Assembly (NCBI RefSeq): GCF_003589595.1 | Contig: NW_020653337.1 | Coordinates: 3,561,335-3,625,334, forward strand | Length of the DNA stretch: 64,000 nucleotides | Origin: Hyposmocoma kahamanoa | Lineage: Eukaryota; Arthropoda; Insecta; Lepidoptera; Cosmopterigidae | Direction of reading: 5' to 3' | Shown: in pieces, positions 1 to 14,100 of the stretch | How positions within the stretch are numbered: position 1 is the stretch's first letter | How the letters are laid out: the number at the start of each line of letters is the position of its first letter | Made by a program: the position numbers and the translations under genes | The notes under the pieces: model-generated | What the model was told of the DNA's origin: nothing | Database searches by the model: none | Seen by the model: the letters and a program-made list of their open reading frames with translations, nothing else

Positions 1-410
1 AAATTATGAATAAATGATTACGATTATGTGCTCACATTGCTGACGACAGAAATAGGTAAGGTGGCAGCACTTCCCTCATTGACTTACAAATAAATGGACG
101 ACGGGTCTAATACAAAAACTACGAAAAAAATGTCCCAAGTCAACCTATTTAAACGTAGTGACATGTAAAGGAATATGAAAACGCTAAAACGTTGAATTTA
201 AATTGTAATGTCATCGCAGTACTGTCTAATTTTGTTTGTTTCGCTGTCAGAAGAAACAAACGAAGACTGAAGCGTGAATGATGCTCTGTATACGATTTTA
301 ACGCCCGATAAGTTCGGACACTTTTTAGCGCGGACCCGACGTCCATATAATTGTAAGTCAATGACTTCCCTGGACAAATTCTTTCACAAAGAGCTATTTA
401 GATTGTAACA
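1..410 (+). repeat. Dispersed repeat R, 3' part, split by hAT MITE
   Basis: About 28-76 reads CAGAAATAGGTAAGGTGGCA and resumes at 364 with CTGGACAAATTCTTTCACAA after the hAT insertion. The same join, uninterrupted, is at 20040-20090 and, diverged, at 26285-26335. This position is within the intron after the last lgd exon in the window. Confidence 0.6.
77..363 (+). mobile_element. hAT-type MITE, copy 1
   Basis: A 287-bp element with near-symmetrical ends beginning CATTGACTTAC and ending GTAAGTCAATG, flanked by an exact 8-bp target duplication ACTTCCCT (69-76 and 364-371). The 8-bp duplication with CA...TG ends points to the hAT superfamily. It sits inside an older dispersed repeat, which it splits. 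Confidence 0.8.
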
Positions 411-469
411 TGTATTCCACTTAGCGTCGCCTTAGAGTGAAAAGCTCGCATATGCATTTTCAGATAGTT

Positions 470-775
470 CGTTTTTACCGATTTTTGTTGAAGAAAAACT
501 TGAAAACTTCTTGCTCAATACCGATGCCTTACTTTCTCAAACTCGGATATTATAAAGAGTGTTTATTCAAAACTTTCTATTTATTTTAATTTTTTTATCA
601 AGGGTGTTAATTAGGATGCATTAATTTAAGAATAGGTAAAAGCTTTCGTAAGAATACAAAGGAAATTTGATGTAAAATCAGCCTGCAAAATTTATATATA
701 CAATCCATTTTTTTGCACTTCATTACTTTGTGCTTTAAGATACGAGTTTGAGAGAAGTTCATCTTACTTTACGAT
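470..775 (+). repeat. Interior fragment of the TIR element seen at 52857
   Basis: Shares ATCAAGGGTGTTAATTAGGA, AATAGGTAAAAGCTTTC and TTTGTGCTTTAAGATACGAG with 53060-53285. The GGGGGCACTATGG ends are absent. Confidence 0.55.
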
Positions 776-963
776 ATAGTATCTGAAAGAGGTATAATTT
801 AACTAATTAAAATACTAACTGCAAATATTATTGCGTTTACTACATTTTAGACCACATTTTTATCTTCGTCCAGAAAAATTACATAAAAATCACATACATA
901 GGTATTCACTCTATGACGACGTTATAGAGAGAGCAATAAAATGATTGAGTATTGAAAACTAAC

Positions 964-3900
964 CTTTTAGCAACAGAAACGACATCCAAATCTTGTTTGA
1001 CCCTTACGGCAGCATGTTCAAACCTGTTCATCTCGGCTATATTGCCCATCTCTCTGTAATGGTCTCTGTTAGTTTGGCATATTTTCAACTGGCTCGCTAG
1101 CTGCTGGTGCAGCTTTGACAGCGCGTCTTCGTCTGTCATAGAGTTTATTGACGCTACAGAGGCGTTATCTGGCGGATCACAATCTTCTGCTGATACCATA
1201 TCGAAGCTGAAAAGTTTTAAATATTTTTTTTTAAAACATTAGTGCGAACTAGAGCCATATCACGTACAAGGGGTATCCACTGAATAAAACTAGCGAACTG
1301 CATTACACTTATTGTATTGCAAATCGCGTCATTCGTGTGACCCCCCAGCACCCCGCGCGCCCCTTGCAGGCCTGGGGGTGGATTTATTTAGCCCGTGTTT
1401 GATCGATGGTGCAACCAACATCTTTGCATGGTCACGAGTCACGACGACGTGTTGAAATTGCACACACATACTACACTATGAACTTTAATCAAATAATTAG
1501 CCTTTGAAAATATACAAAATTAGTAATAAATAATAATAAATAATGCACACACCAACATAGCCCCGCACTAGGGAAACCCTGTGTCGCGGGTGCCATGGAC
1601 ACACACATAGACAACCACAAATTACACCCAAACTCACGAGAGAAATAATTGTAGGCCATACAACTATTTCTCCCCGCCCGGGAATCGAACCTGGGACCTC
1701 TGCGTGGCAGTCCGGCATGGTAAACGTTCGGCCACCGAGGCGAGGTAGTGAAAGAATTGATAAAGTAAAAAATAACGTCGGCTAGCTTCGGCTTGCGTTG
1801 GTTTGCGTCGATAACAACGGTTTTCTGTAAGGTCTCGGGTTCGGGGTGTGTAATGGAAAATGTAACAACAAATAATATATTTTCACTTTGTATAACAACA
1901 TTTGATATAATTCCTAAGATAATATAATCACTCACTATATATAATCAACAAAAGGTATAACAACAAAAGGCAATTTTAATGTGTATAATAAACCTTCAGT
2001 ATAACAAACATTAGATATAATGATTAAGTGACATAATTAACAAATGGTATAAGTACCACCAGTATAATGTATTAAATAATACAACACAATATTTCATTTT
2101 ATGCATAGTTGAAGCGCCCTATATTTATTCTGTATTACTACTGTACCTATGTTACTAAGCAATGTTAATAGGATTTTTTTTTATTTCATTAAATGTACCT
2201 ACAATACGGCCGCTGCCGCGGGATATTCTCTGCGCTGGCTCGGCTCGGGCAGCTTTGTCATATACTAATCTAACCTAAACCCGCAGAAGGAGGTCGAACC
2301 AACTAGCAAATGCAAACAAATTCGGTTCTGGCACTTTGTTATATACTAACCTAACCTAAACCCACAGAAAAAGGTCGTACCAACTAGCAAATGCAAACAA
2401 ATTCGGTTCTGGCAATATACGGCCGCTGCCGCGGTACGTTCTCTGCGCTCGCTCGGCTCGGGCAGCTTTGTCATATACTAATCTAACCTAAACCCACAGA
2501 AAAAGGTCGTACCAACTAGCAAATGCAAACAAATTCGGTTCTGGCAATCTACGGCCGCATCCGCGGTACGTTCTCTGCGCTCGCTCGGCTCGTGCAGCTT
2601 TGTCATATACTAACCTAACCTAAACGCACAGGAGGAGGTCGAACCAACTAGGAAATGCAAACAAATTCGGTTCATTAACCATTGCACTTAAACACCACAG
2701 GAATTATATTAATAATATACATTATAATCAGTGAATGTTCATTTTAAATTTTTATATAAAATGCCACATTTACACAGAACATTATGCCATCGGTATATTA
2801 GATTGAAAGTTGTTATATCAATCGTCTATTATACCCAGTGACCTTCATATCATGCAAGAATATGTCAAATGTCTGTGTACCATACATTAATTATATCTGT
2901 TGAACCGCAACCCTCGGGTTCGATCCCCGGCCGGGTCAATGAAGAAAACTAACTTTTCTATATTGTCTCGTCTCTCTCTGGGTGTTTGTTGTACCGCCGT
3001 TGCTTCCGATTTCCATAACACTATAGCTTTAGTTACTTACTTTGGGATCAGAGCAACGCAATTGATGTTGTCTAATATTTATTTATTATTGATGTAAAGG
3101 TCGACCGACACACAAAAATTCCTTCATTCCGTCTGAACAGGAAATTGTGTTTGTTGCCCCAACGTTACTACCGCTATACGAACTGAGATACAGATCGATT
3201 ATATCCATTGACTTACAATTATATGGACGTCGGGTCCGCGCTAAAAAGTGTCCGAACTTATAGGGCGTTAAAATCGCATACAGAGCTTCATTCACGCTTT
3301 AAGAATGATTCACGCTACACCGTGTCGCGACCGAGCCGTGAAATGTCGGTGGGTATTGTTTCCCGGCTCTGGCACGGTCCGGCCCCAACACGTTGTAACA
3401 TGAACATATGCATATCTCGTAATCTATTAATTCTTTGTAAAGTAAAGCAAATACTCCTTCTGCTTCTCGCTTTCTCCAGGTTGGATGTACACTCCATCTT
3501 CTTTTAGAAGTTTCGCTTTGTTTTTCCAATACTTCGTCATCGATGGCAATTGCAATAGCTGCCAATTCAAATTGTGAAAATTGCATATTTACATAAGCGT
3601 CAAGTCAATCGACAGATGAAATCACTGGCTGACAAAAACCACATAACACAGATTTCGTGCAAATAATACACTCAAACAGCCCGGTGTAACATGAATGACT
3701 GGGCCGACCGGCGCACGGTGGACGTGTCCCGGCCGAGGCCCGGCCCGGCCGCGACACGGTGTAGCGTGAATCATCCTTTAGTCTTCGTTTGTTCGACTGA
3801 CAGCGAAGCAAGCAAAATTAGACAGTACTGCGATGACATTACAATTTAAATTCAACGTTTTAGCTTTTTCATATTCCTTTACATGTCACTACGTTTAAAT

Positions 3901-5130
3901 AGGTTGACTTGGGACATTTTTTTCGTGGTTTTTGTATTAGACTCGTCGTCCATTTATTTGTAAGTCAATGATTATATCCAATTTTATTGTCGATTCATGA
4001 ACTTTAATATAGGGATGGACAGCCCCATATCTTTCTACATTACTAACCCCGGGTCAGCACGTTTGCATGGACTTCATCCGGTTCTTTGTAAGGCTAGTGC
4101 ATTAGGTGAGCCGCCCCGGGTACAAGTACAGCACCCTCCCTATTTTTCAGATAGTTACCGGAACTAACTAACTAACGGTTGCCACCGCTGAGCTGCCGAC
4201 TACCAAATCTCCCAATTCATCACCTGAATAAACGGCGTCTCGCCAGTTCCCAAATTCCTACGCGGCCGGAGGGACCGGAAGATGTCTAGGTCAGGGATAG
4301 GGATCAGTCATGTAGTTTTATTGACTCACGTGTGTTCAATCTGTGTCTTGGCCCGCGGCGGCAGTGGCAACGATTTGAGGTCGACAGCCAAGCCACCACG
4401 AGCGGCGTCTATCACTGAATCGAAACCTTTTGCAGCGCGAAGGTACTCCTTTGCTTGTTCCATATCACCTGTTCAAAATTCATTCAAGCTCAAAATTTAA
4501 ACTGACCAATCACAACTGCGAAATAAGGTAAATCAAGCCGCGGGATTAGTCAGTCGGTATATCCCAAATCATTCGATCAATCAAATTATTTAAATTAATC
4601 GATCTTGTTGCACCGTAGTTAGAATGCAAATATTACTTAGCTTAGTTTTAGAGCGACTTACCATTCTTCTTAGATTTCAAAGCCGCTTCCTTGAACTCTT
4701 TCTGCCTCAGCAGCAGGTAGGCCAGCTGCTTGTCGTGTCGCGACAAGACTGGTTTGGCCGAAGGCCGCGGAGAGGGGGAGGGGGACGGGGCGGGGCGCGA
4801 TGGCGTCGCGCTAATGGCAGAGTGTGCCTAAAACAAATACATAGTCGTATAGTATTATCTTAGGTTTGTTATATCTCCCGTTAAATTATAAAGGTTTTAA
4901 ATGACAAAATTGTGAAAAACAACAAACCTCGGCAGACCAAGAGACACCATAAATAAAGTGATTTCATTTATATATTTACCGTATTGTTTAAATGAACATC
5001 GAACTACGAAACAGAAAACAAATCGTTAGATTTCCTATTCTATCCGGGTAGAAGGACCAACTTGTTGGGTATTCCCCTTTACTTCAATAAATTCTTCCTG
5101 TTTATTAAAACTTACGAAATAAGTGGACTG

Positions 5131-5161
<31 letters not shown>

Positions 5162-8100
5162 TCTTTATTAACACTTTTGCCTTATAATTAGTACAGAACA
5201 GCAATTTTATTATTTATTTAACAAAATATTATTGGTATAGATATAACGTAGCACAAAATATAAATACCTAATATAAATAAATGTATACCTTTAAAACTTA
5301 TGATTGAACACTTTACCTCTATCCTAACAATCGTGATCTATGTTCATCTGACTTAGCTCCTTATATAAGTCAAAATTATGAATGCCTTACAATTCTTATT
5401 AGAATTAGAATCTTATATATACGCCGATTCGGTGTCTCCCACACCGTACCGGCCCTATCAAGGCGCCGCGAACGCGTGTCGGCCGTCCGTAACACAAAAA
5501 TTTCTGAACAAGTGCTGTCTCGCCCACACAACCGCGCTTAAGTCAGGACCGATAGAGACAGCAACACTGACGTCATAGTACATGTATAAAAATGTGATTT
5601 ATGTTAAGAAGGACACTAATTTTTTTTATGGAATATTAACACGAGGAATGGAAATAAACTTTTCCAACAGTCATATTCACAAAGACACAAATACATTTTA
5701 GAAGCGATGTAAAATACGCTTCAGTAATACGATCTCCGTTGATATTCCAAAACTGCCATTTACTAGGTCTAAAACTATTTGAAACAAAAACTTTATATAA
5801 AATGTATTATTACAGTTTCTTCATATTTGGATTACAATTCGTTTAGCTGTAACCTGATAATATATACACATATTTCTCACTATAATAATTTAAAATGAAT
5901 ATTGTAAATGATACATGTGAACAAATATCTATTCACGAAAAGCAACTCCGTGAGCTTCTTTCTCGTTCTTCTCCGGGGATCTGACTTTTTATTTATCAAT
6001 TAAATTTTTATTGAATTGATATTCAATTATTTTTTGTGAAATTACTCCACTAGTTTGTTATAATTATTAATACAAAGATCGAACACTCAGAAAAAACACT
6101 CAGAAAAAATTCCTTCGATCCGGTCGGATTCGAACCGACGTCTTCTTGCATACCGTGCCAGACGCTATACCAACTAAGCCACGGAACGAACCAACGGATC
6201 ACACGAATTTTTCTATGTGCTTGCGTCGTGTCTTTGTACTTGGTCTTTCAACGACTTTTTAGTCGTAGCGCCATCTATGAGAAATCTTTAACAGATTTAT
6301 CACCCGGTTAGTACCTTTACAACTACCAGTCCTGGCGAGAGATGTCGCTATTCACTGTATTAATTAAATTTTTTATTTTTTATTTATTTATTAAAAAAAA
6401 CTTTTAAACTATCATTACAGGTTTAGCCTAATGCGATAGTAAAGCAAGATATCAATGTCATCACACCTGCACGTAAATAGTACGTTTGCATGCAAGCTAA
6501 CTTGACTATAATGCCCCGAAATAAAACCCTCAGGCCATTTTTTTTCTCATTACCGTCCATGGCTGTAATGAGAAGAAAAAGGTCCCCAGGGTATCATTTG
6601 GGGCATTACAGTCAAGTTAGCCTGCTTGCAATCATACTATTTAAATGTAAGTGTGATAAAAAACATTGTATGTTTCACGGGCGGTACAGGAATTAGGAAT
6701 CTCGACTCCGAAAGCCGCCAGCTTTCGACTTCAGGGGGCCTACCATAGCCTTACCAAAAACAATCTTATTTCAATGAAGCTTAAAGTAAGCTTATTATAA
6801 CATTACTCATATTCGTACTATGACAAACCTGTCAACCAAGTAATGTATTATTGCTATAGTGATTGAACAAATGATTTCCCAATATTGCCTATTCCTTACT
6901 AAAAATAGGAAAGAAATAACGCTATATGAACTATATAATGCCATCTCTTTCTTTTTTGATGTTCCGAATCGTCTTATCGCAGAATGTTATTTACATTCAG
7001 AGAATTTTAACTGTTAAAAAAGAAAGGTATGCAATAATGAAAATCTATTAAAAATCTATTTTTCCGCATTTTCATGAAGAAAAATAAATAAAACAAGCTG
7101 AGTCTTGATTGCTAGATTAACTGTTAGTGTCGCCAAGGAGCATATAGATGGCGCTAACATAATTTTACGAAATAAACATCACGTATTTTTATTTAACGAG
7201 ATATGATTTCCTATATACTATTAAATAAAAAAATAAACAAAGTATTGAAGAGATTTATGTAAATAAATAAGTTCAACTTAACTTTCAATCATTACAAATC
7301 AATATTAGACAATAAATTCGAAAATAATATTGTTTCCACTGCGTCCGAGTTTTAAGATTGATTAATTTGACATAAGAACAATATTACTTTAATGTTAAAG
7401 TCGAATCATAGTACGAACTGACTGAAGGCATAGTCACAAAGCTGCCAATAAAACATCATAGTTTTAACATTATAATAAGCTTACTTTAAGCGCGTCATGG
7501 CACGAAAAGTCAATCTAAGGTTACAGTAACATTATTTTAAGAGGTTGTGGTAGGCCCCCAGGCTTCTAATAATCTCGTTCGTAATCCCTTATTTAAGAGC
7601 TCTCGTGCCAAAAAAGTTTTGACGTTGGCTCCGCCCAAATTTGTGAGACAAATATATACCTAAAGTTCGCGTGACATGCGACAGGAGATGTTGAATTTTG
7701 CGCATTAAAAGTACCAAATTCGTTTTAGCGGAATAACTCTAAAACTAAAGGGATTAAAAAAATCCGTAGTGACAGTTGTCGACGATGCATAAATATAATT
7801 AATTATCTAATTTTTGTCCTAATAACCTGTAGCATTTCGAGGATAAACCGAAAAAATGTGAAAATTAGAGGTTATTTCCTGCTTTTTATCTATCGAGGAA
7901 ACTTTATTGTTTTATGTTTCTGATTAATGTCTATGCTTGAATATATCGTGTAGTTACTCATACAATATTTTATTTTAAACTTTAAAGTGGATATATACCC
8001 CTCTAAAATCAAATCGAAGATTAGGAATTTTTCCTCTGCTCCCTCTTAACCTTTTACAAGTATTATGATAAGTATTATCTAGTACAATGGTGTACGAATG

Positions 8101-11100
8101 AGTCATAGTGTTCAATCAATTGACGTTTTCAAGTGTACCTTGCTTGCACAGATATCTTGAATTTGAACATTATTCAATTAATATCACAACAACGGTATAC
8201 TCACATTGTCAGTAGGAAAAGGCGCATGCCCAGCAGGAGTAGGTAACTCATCAGTGGCAATAGGTTTGCCCGCTGCATGTAGTTTGATCGCGTCCTGGTA
8301 TTGCTTCACGATTCTGCTCATGCGTCGCGCTTTCGATGCGTTGCCGTCTTCTTTGGCTTTTGCTTCTTGTTGCTATAAATGAAAAACGTTGTCAATAGTT
8401 ATAGGATTTGTATTTCCTATTGGTGAAACAGCAATAGTTATTTTGCGCAACACACGAGTAAATTCAAGTGTATTGTTCGATCTGCATACGGTCGTTCACG
8501 TGGCATTGCTTAGTGTGACGGAGAAACGTTGGCTTGACCAGATTATTCGAATTTTGTGGAGAAAAGAGAGCTAATGTTCGTTTTATTCATATTAATTCAT
8601 GTTGTATTTGGTAGTTTTTGTTCTGTTCACGCATAATGAAATAATTTGAAGCGCCATCTGTTAGCACAACTTTGAAGTTTAACTGCCTCCGTGGCCGAAC
8701 GGTTACCAACGGACTGCCACGCAGAGGTCCCAGGTTCGATTCCCGGGCCGGGAGAATTATTTGTATGACCTACATATATGTATATCTCTCTCAGTTTGGG
8801 TGTAATTTGTGGTTGTCTATGTGTGTGTCCATGGCACAGGTTTTCCCTAGTGCGGGGCTATGTTGAGTGTGTGCGTTATTATTATTTGCGTTATTAAGTA
8901 CATTGTTGAGAGCTGTCAATCAACCTTCAAAAGCAGAGTGTCTTTGAACGGACTGTTTTTCACTTGTGCATCATATCACAATAGTTAAATTATAAAGCAC
9001 ATCTTTAGTTTGCGAGTGCGGAAAGAAACACATTAAACCAACTGCTATTCCGTGGTAGAATTTTACTTTTTACCATGAAAAGTATAGAAATGCTAAGTCT
9101 ATGTATATAGGCCAAGTTTTAACATTTTCAGTCTATTCTATATAATAAAATTGTCCACATCAATATCAGTTTAGTTATCAATACTGAGAATTGTCTAGTT
9201 AAAAATCAAGTGAAATCTATTAGAATAGAAAAGAATGGTGTGATTTATTTAATATTATCAATGTCACAGTATTGCAATTTAAAATATAATATCCAGGGAT
9301 AATATGATCGTCACTTATATAAACAACAACAATGAATATAAAACAAAATAGTGAATTTAGTTTCACTATTTTGTTTTATATTCATTGTTGTTGTTAATAT
9401 ATAAATAAACACAGAATAATATAATATTATACGAATACAATGACGTCAAATAAAATTACAATTTCTTCGAAAAAAAAATCTCTAAATTTTGTTGAATAAT
9501 ACGTACCTGGAACGCTGCTAGTCGTTGCCTCAACGCCTCACCAAGTGATGACGCAATTATCAACCCACCACCGCCTACGTCCGCTGCGGGTGCGGGGGTT
9601 GGTACAGGTTCTAAATAACAAGGCAATTTAACAAGAAAATTTACGCTAAACAAGTTACATTCGTTCATGACAAAGGGCACGATAAGAACTAAAGTTTCCG
9701 TGTAAATGGCTGGGTGTCCCTAATTGCCACCTGGAACGCAGCAGGACCAGGAGGAGTCGTTCAATTGGATATCGTTCTCGAATCGAAGCTATTCAGAACA
9801 TTTGAGTTAAACGTTCGAACGAACGAATAATAGAATAAAATAAAGAATAGGAATGCATTTGCGTTACTGCTAATGCATTTATTGAATGCATTATTTAAAA
9901 TATTAAAAGATTTCCATATTACATTCTTGCTTTGTAAACAATAATAAATAATAATAATAATAATAAATAACGCACACACTCAACATAGCCCCGCACTAGC
10001 GAAAACCCTGTGTCGCGGGTGCCATGGACACACACATAGAAAACCACAAATTACACCCAAACTCACGAGAGAAATAATTGTAGGCCATACAACTATTTCT
10101 CCCGGCCCGGGAATCGAACCTGGGACCTCTGCGTGGCAGTCCGGCATGGAAACCGTTCGGCCACGGAGGCAGTAAATAATAAGACTCTCGGTAACTTTCA
10201 TTCGATACCTGTGTTCTGAATAACGTTTGTAGCATTTTCTGGTCGAAAAGCTCGAATAATCGTACGAGTGTGACGTTATTTCGGTTCGGTATGGAATAAG
10301 ACAGTTTGCCCGAATCAAACTGTAGTGAGTAAAAATGAAAAGAAATCGTACGATATCAAACCGATTGGTCGACAACTATCATAGGGTTCTGAATAGACCC
10401 CATTGTCACTAACTAGATATAGCGTTGTTAAAAGTGGAAGACAGAAAAAAAGAAAAATGTTTATTTGCAAAGTGCAAACCCTAGAGTTTCTTACTCAATC
10501 TTTTCAATGAATCTGAATTACGAATGTGTAGTAGAGGTTAGTCTATATGACGATTTCGAAGTAAATAGTATTTGAGTTTGTGTAAGCATAGGCACATGCC
10601 ACCGTAGGAATTTGAACCTGTTCTCTCGGCAAACCCGTCTTAATTGGATCATTGAATTATGGACATAAAATTTGCAAAATAAAGAAATGGCTGGTGGGTG
10701 ATATCTTACCACTGGCATTCTGCACTACGTCTTCCCCCTTCTGCTGGGACTTAAAAGCTGCCGCGATAGCCTCCGGTGTAGGCAGTTCACTCAGATCCAT
10801 CTCCTGTCCATTCTTATAGGCATCGACAACGATATCGAACTGTTTGACGACTTTTAGGTACTCCAGAGCTAATGCTTTGTCACCGGCGTTCTTACTTGAC
10901 AGAGCTGCAGCTTTGAATTCTTGTTTGCGTCCTGGAATACACAAAAAAATAGCGATCACAATACATAAGGCATATCGGCTTCATGTTTGCTAGACGTGCA
11001 ATAAACTTCTATTTTTAACTTGACAGCCTGTATTATGTAGTCCAATAATATTCTCGACTAGCTAATGAATGTATGTAAGTAGTGAGAGATTTTTGAATAA

Positions 11101-14100
11101 AAAGTTCTGTGTTTGAACATAATATTAATAATCATAACAAAACTAGTGAGTTATTTCACAAAAAATCTCAAATAATACATTTGATCGGTTGTGATACCTG
11201 TAAAGGTATCGGCTCCAGTGAGAAGGTTTTCCTAAAATCTCTCACTAGAGTCACTAGCGGAGACGCAACGAATGCCAAAAGTCAGTACCAAGATCTATAA
11301 CAAAAACACAGGAGAATTTCGACAATTCGGTAACTTGACATGTGTCTCAGTTGGCAAGAACAATGCTACGGTGCGGCTTCGTGGATTAAAATCCCACCAG
11401 GTCGTAGAAATTTTTCTGTATTCGATCTCTGTATCAATAATCATAGATAATTAACCTTATAGTATCGATGGCATGCCACTATAATGCTTGCCAGGGCCGT
11501 TAGAGGATTTGCCAATCGGCGTAAGGTGCTCATCGATTGTAGTCCAGGGTGCGCCAAATGTACAGGAAGGTACGTCGTGTGGGTAGACTCTTTTCGTACA
11601 CCCCTATCCCTGCCCCACTTAGCCTGAGCGTTTTCACTGTTCCATATACCAATTAAACTGTCTTACTCTACCTATAATTTTCTTTTCCAATATGTTTTCT
11701 CTAATAGACGGTCAAAACCCATGACCTTAAAACAGGTGGTCAAAACTGCCGCATCGAGTGCCACGCATCTCTGTCACAGACACTTACTGCCTATCTCCAA
11801 GTTACAACGGGAACCATTACGTGTTCCTATGTTGCTTAAAATTAACAATACAAATCTTTAAGAATCCTACTAATCCATATCTGATTTGTTTCCCTGGCTT
11901 TATATGTATTCAGTTTAATTGTTCTCTTCTAAAACATTAAAATTTCAGCAGAAGAGTCATTGTTGAGTCAATGGAATCAATTCTTAAAAATTTAAATGAC
12001 AACTATAATGTAAACTAAATTCAACTCACTCAATATTATCTGTATTCCCTGCTGTCTTGCAGGGTCCAAACCCTGACTTTCAACTCTGGGTGGTGCTGGG
12101 GGCGGTTCCTTAGGTTCCGGCGAGATTGGCGGTTCCGGTTCTGCCTCTTCAACAGGTTCTGTCGCGGGTAATTCAGGAGCCGAAGGTGTTTCCGGAGCTG
12201 GAGGTTCAGTAACTGTTGGCTGTGTCGCCTTAATGGGAACTGGAGGTGGGATGTCTGCGTCGTTGACAGGTTTGCCTGCTTTTGCGTGCTTGAGTAGATC
12301 TTGTAGCGTTTTAAGGCCGCGTGCGAACCTTGGAGTAAAAACAACGAAAAATAAGTTATGGTATCGTAGCCGCCAGACCCAAGTAGAAAATGTTGAGGAT
12401 CTCGATGAGCTTGTTAAATTACTGACGATTTATTGTTGACGGTAATATATTGGCAATAAGTAACTGGTTTACAAGAGTAGTGCCATTAATCGCTAAAAAG
12501 TGGTGGTTTCTTATAAAAGTACAATTCAAAGTGAAAGTTCTTTTTGACCGTTGTTAGTTCATACAAAAGTTCTTTAAATATGTGGTAAGGACGAAATAAC
12601 ATGTTTGTGGTGTTAGTTAATTGGTTCAAAATAGAACCTCCGGCCTACATAATGTGCCCTTGACGAGCATTTAGTTACTGCTTTGAAAATTGCATTAAAT
12701 TAAGTTGCAAAAATTCTGTTGCATTCACAACAGGTATTAATCAAAACAGTCAGTAAAAATAAAGAAGAACAAACAAATACCTTCTAGCCCGACTGCTTTC
12801 ACCGGTCTCCTTGGCATGTTTCTCAGCAGCGGTGTAGTTCAATATTCTGTCTTGCAGTAGGCTGATGGTGCTGCTTTCGGTACTTAAAGATGGTGGTGGC
12901 GGGGCGGGACGAGAGCTGCGTGGAGGTGGAGACGGAGCTTGGTCGGGAATTACCTCTTCATCTTCTATGCCTAGTTCTTTTAGTTCATTCAGGAGATCTG
13001 GGTCATTTTCATCTCCTAGTTGATGAAAAATTTAAGTAACTTAATGTGATACCAACAATAAAAAACCAGTATGTTCAACACCAGATGAGAGAATAACATT
13101 TTTTTTTGATGGAGCTATGACAACTATCGATTATCTCCAACCATGGATCAACGTATCCATAGCTCCAAAGAGATATCACATAAAAATGTCAAGGATATTT
13201 TGTCAATACAAAACAACATCATTGATTTTTTCTCTTAGTCATGGTAATGAAAAGAAACAAGATTGTTTTGCTTTCAAATTTGTTTATTTTTATGAGTCAG
13301 CAAACCACCTTGGACATATACTTTTGGATCCCCAAAGGTCCACAGATTGCAGTTTAAGAAACATTGCTCTAATGACTCCTGATAACAGTGAACGGAAAAC
13401 AGATTGTTGTTTCTTCTTTGTGATAGACTTCAAAGAAGAAACAAAATAAATTGTGAGGCCCAAACCAGTACCTTTATAATTCAGACCAATTTAGAGATGT
13501 TTCTTAAATTATTTCTACTATGAATCGAACTCGAGACCTCATCTAGCACCTAGAGTCCTAGACTGTTAACACTTTAACATGATGAAAAGTGTTTCTAATG
13601 ACAGACTATCTTAAAGGTAACCTTGTCAAATAAATGTGTAAATCACACATTTTTATAAAATTAAATTAGTTAACACTAGTCTAAACTAATATATGTATGA
13701 CATATTATGGTACCCGCAATTTTGTCTTGAGTACAATAAGAACTGCACTATATTCATTTTCATTTTTATTGGTTCGCCATACAAACTATCATCCCCTATT
13801 TCACCCCCTCTAACATTGACTTAAATTATATAGACGTCGGATCCGCGCTATAAAGTGACCGAACTTATAGGGCGTTAAAATCGTTTACAGAGCGTCATTC
13901 ACACTTTAGTCTTCGTTTGTTCGTCTGATAGCGAAGCAAGCAAAATTAGACAGTATTGCAATGATATTACAATTTAAATTCAACGTTTTAGCTTTTTCAT
14001 ATTCCTTTACATGTCACTACGTTTAAATAGGTTGACTTGGGACATTTTTTACATGATTTTTGTATTAGACCCGTCGTCCATTTATTTTTAAGTCAATGCC

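Larger units (their letters stand above)
3206..3970 (-). mobile_element. hAT-type MITE, copy 2, interrupted by a Harbinger element
   Basis: Same ends as the copy at 77-363, in reverse orientation, flanked by the exact 8-bp duplication ATTATATC (3198-3205 and 3971-3978). Total length is 765 bp. Removing the 476-bp insert and its 3-bp duplication leaves 286 bp, the length of the intact family. Confidence 0.82.

Noticed and set aside
9980..10375. 131-codon minus-strand frame
   Set aside because: It runs through a SINE and its flank; the SINE part reads the same in other copies (1489-1935, 8672-8866), so it is not a gene.
13117..13449. 110-codon plus-strand frame
   Set aside because: Opposite strand of an lgd intron, no domain, no codon bias.
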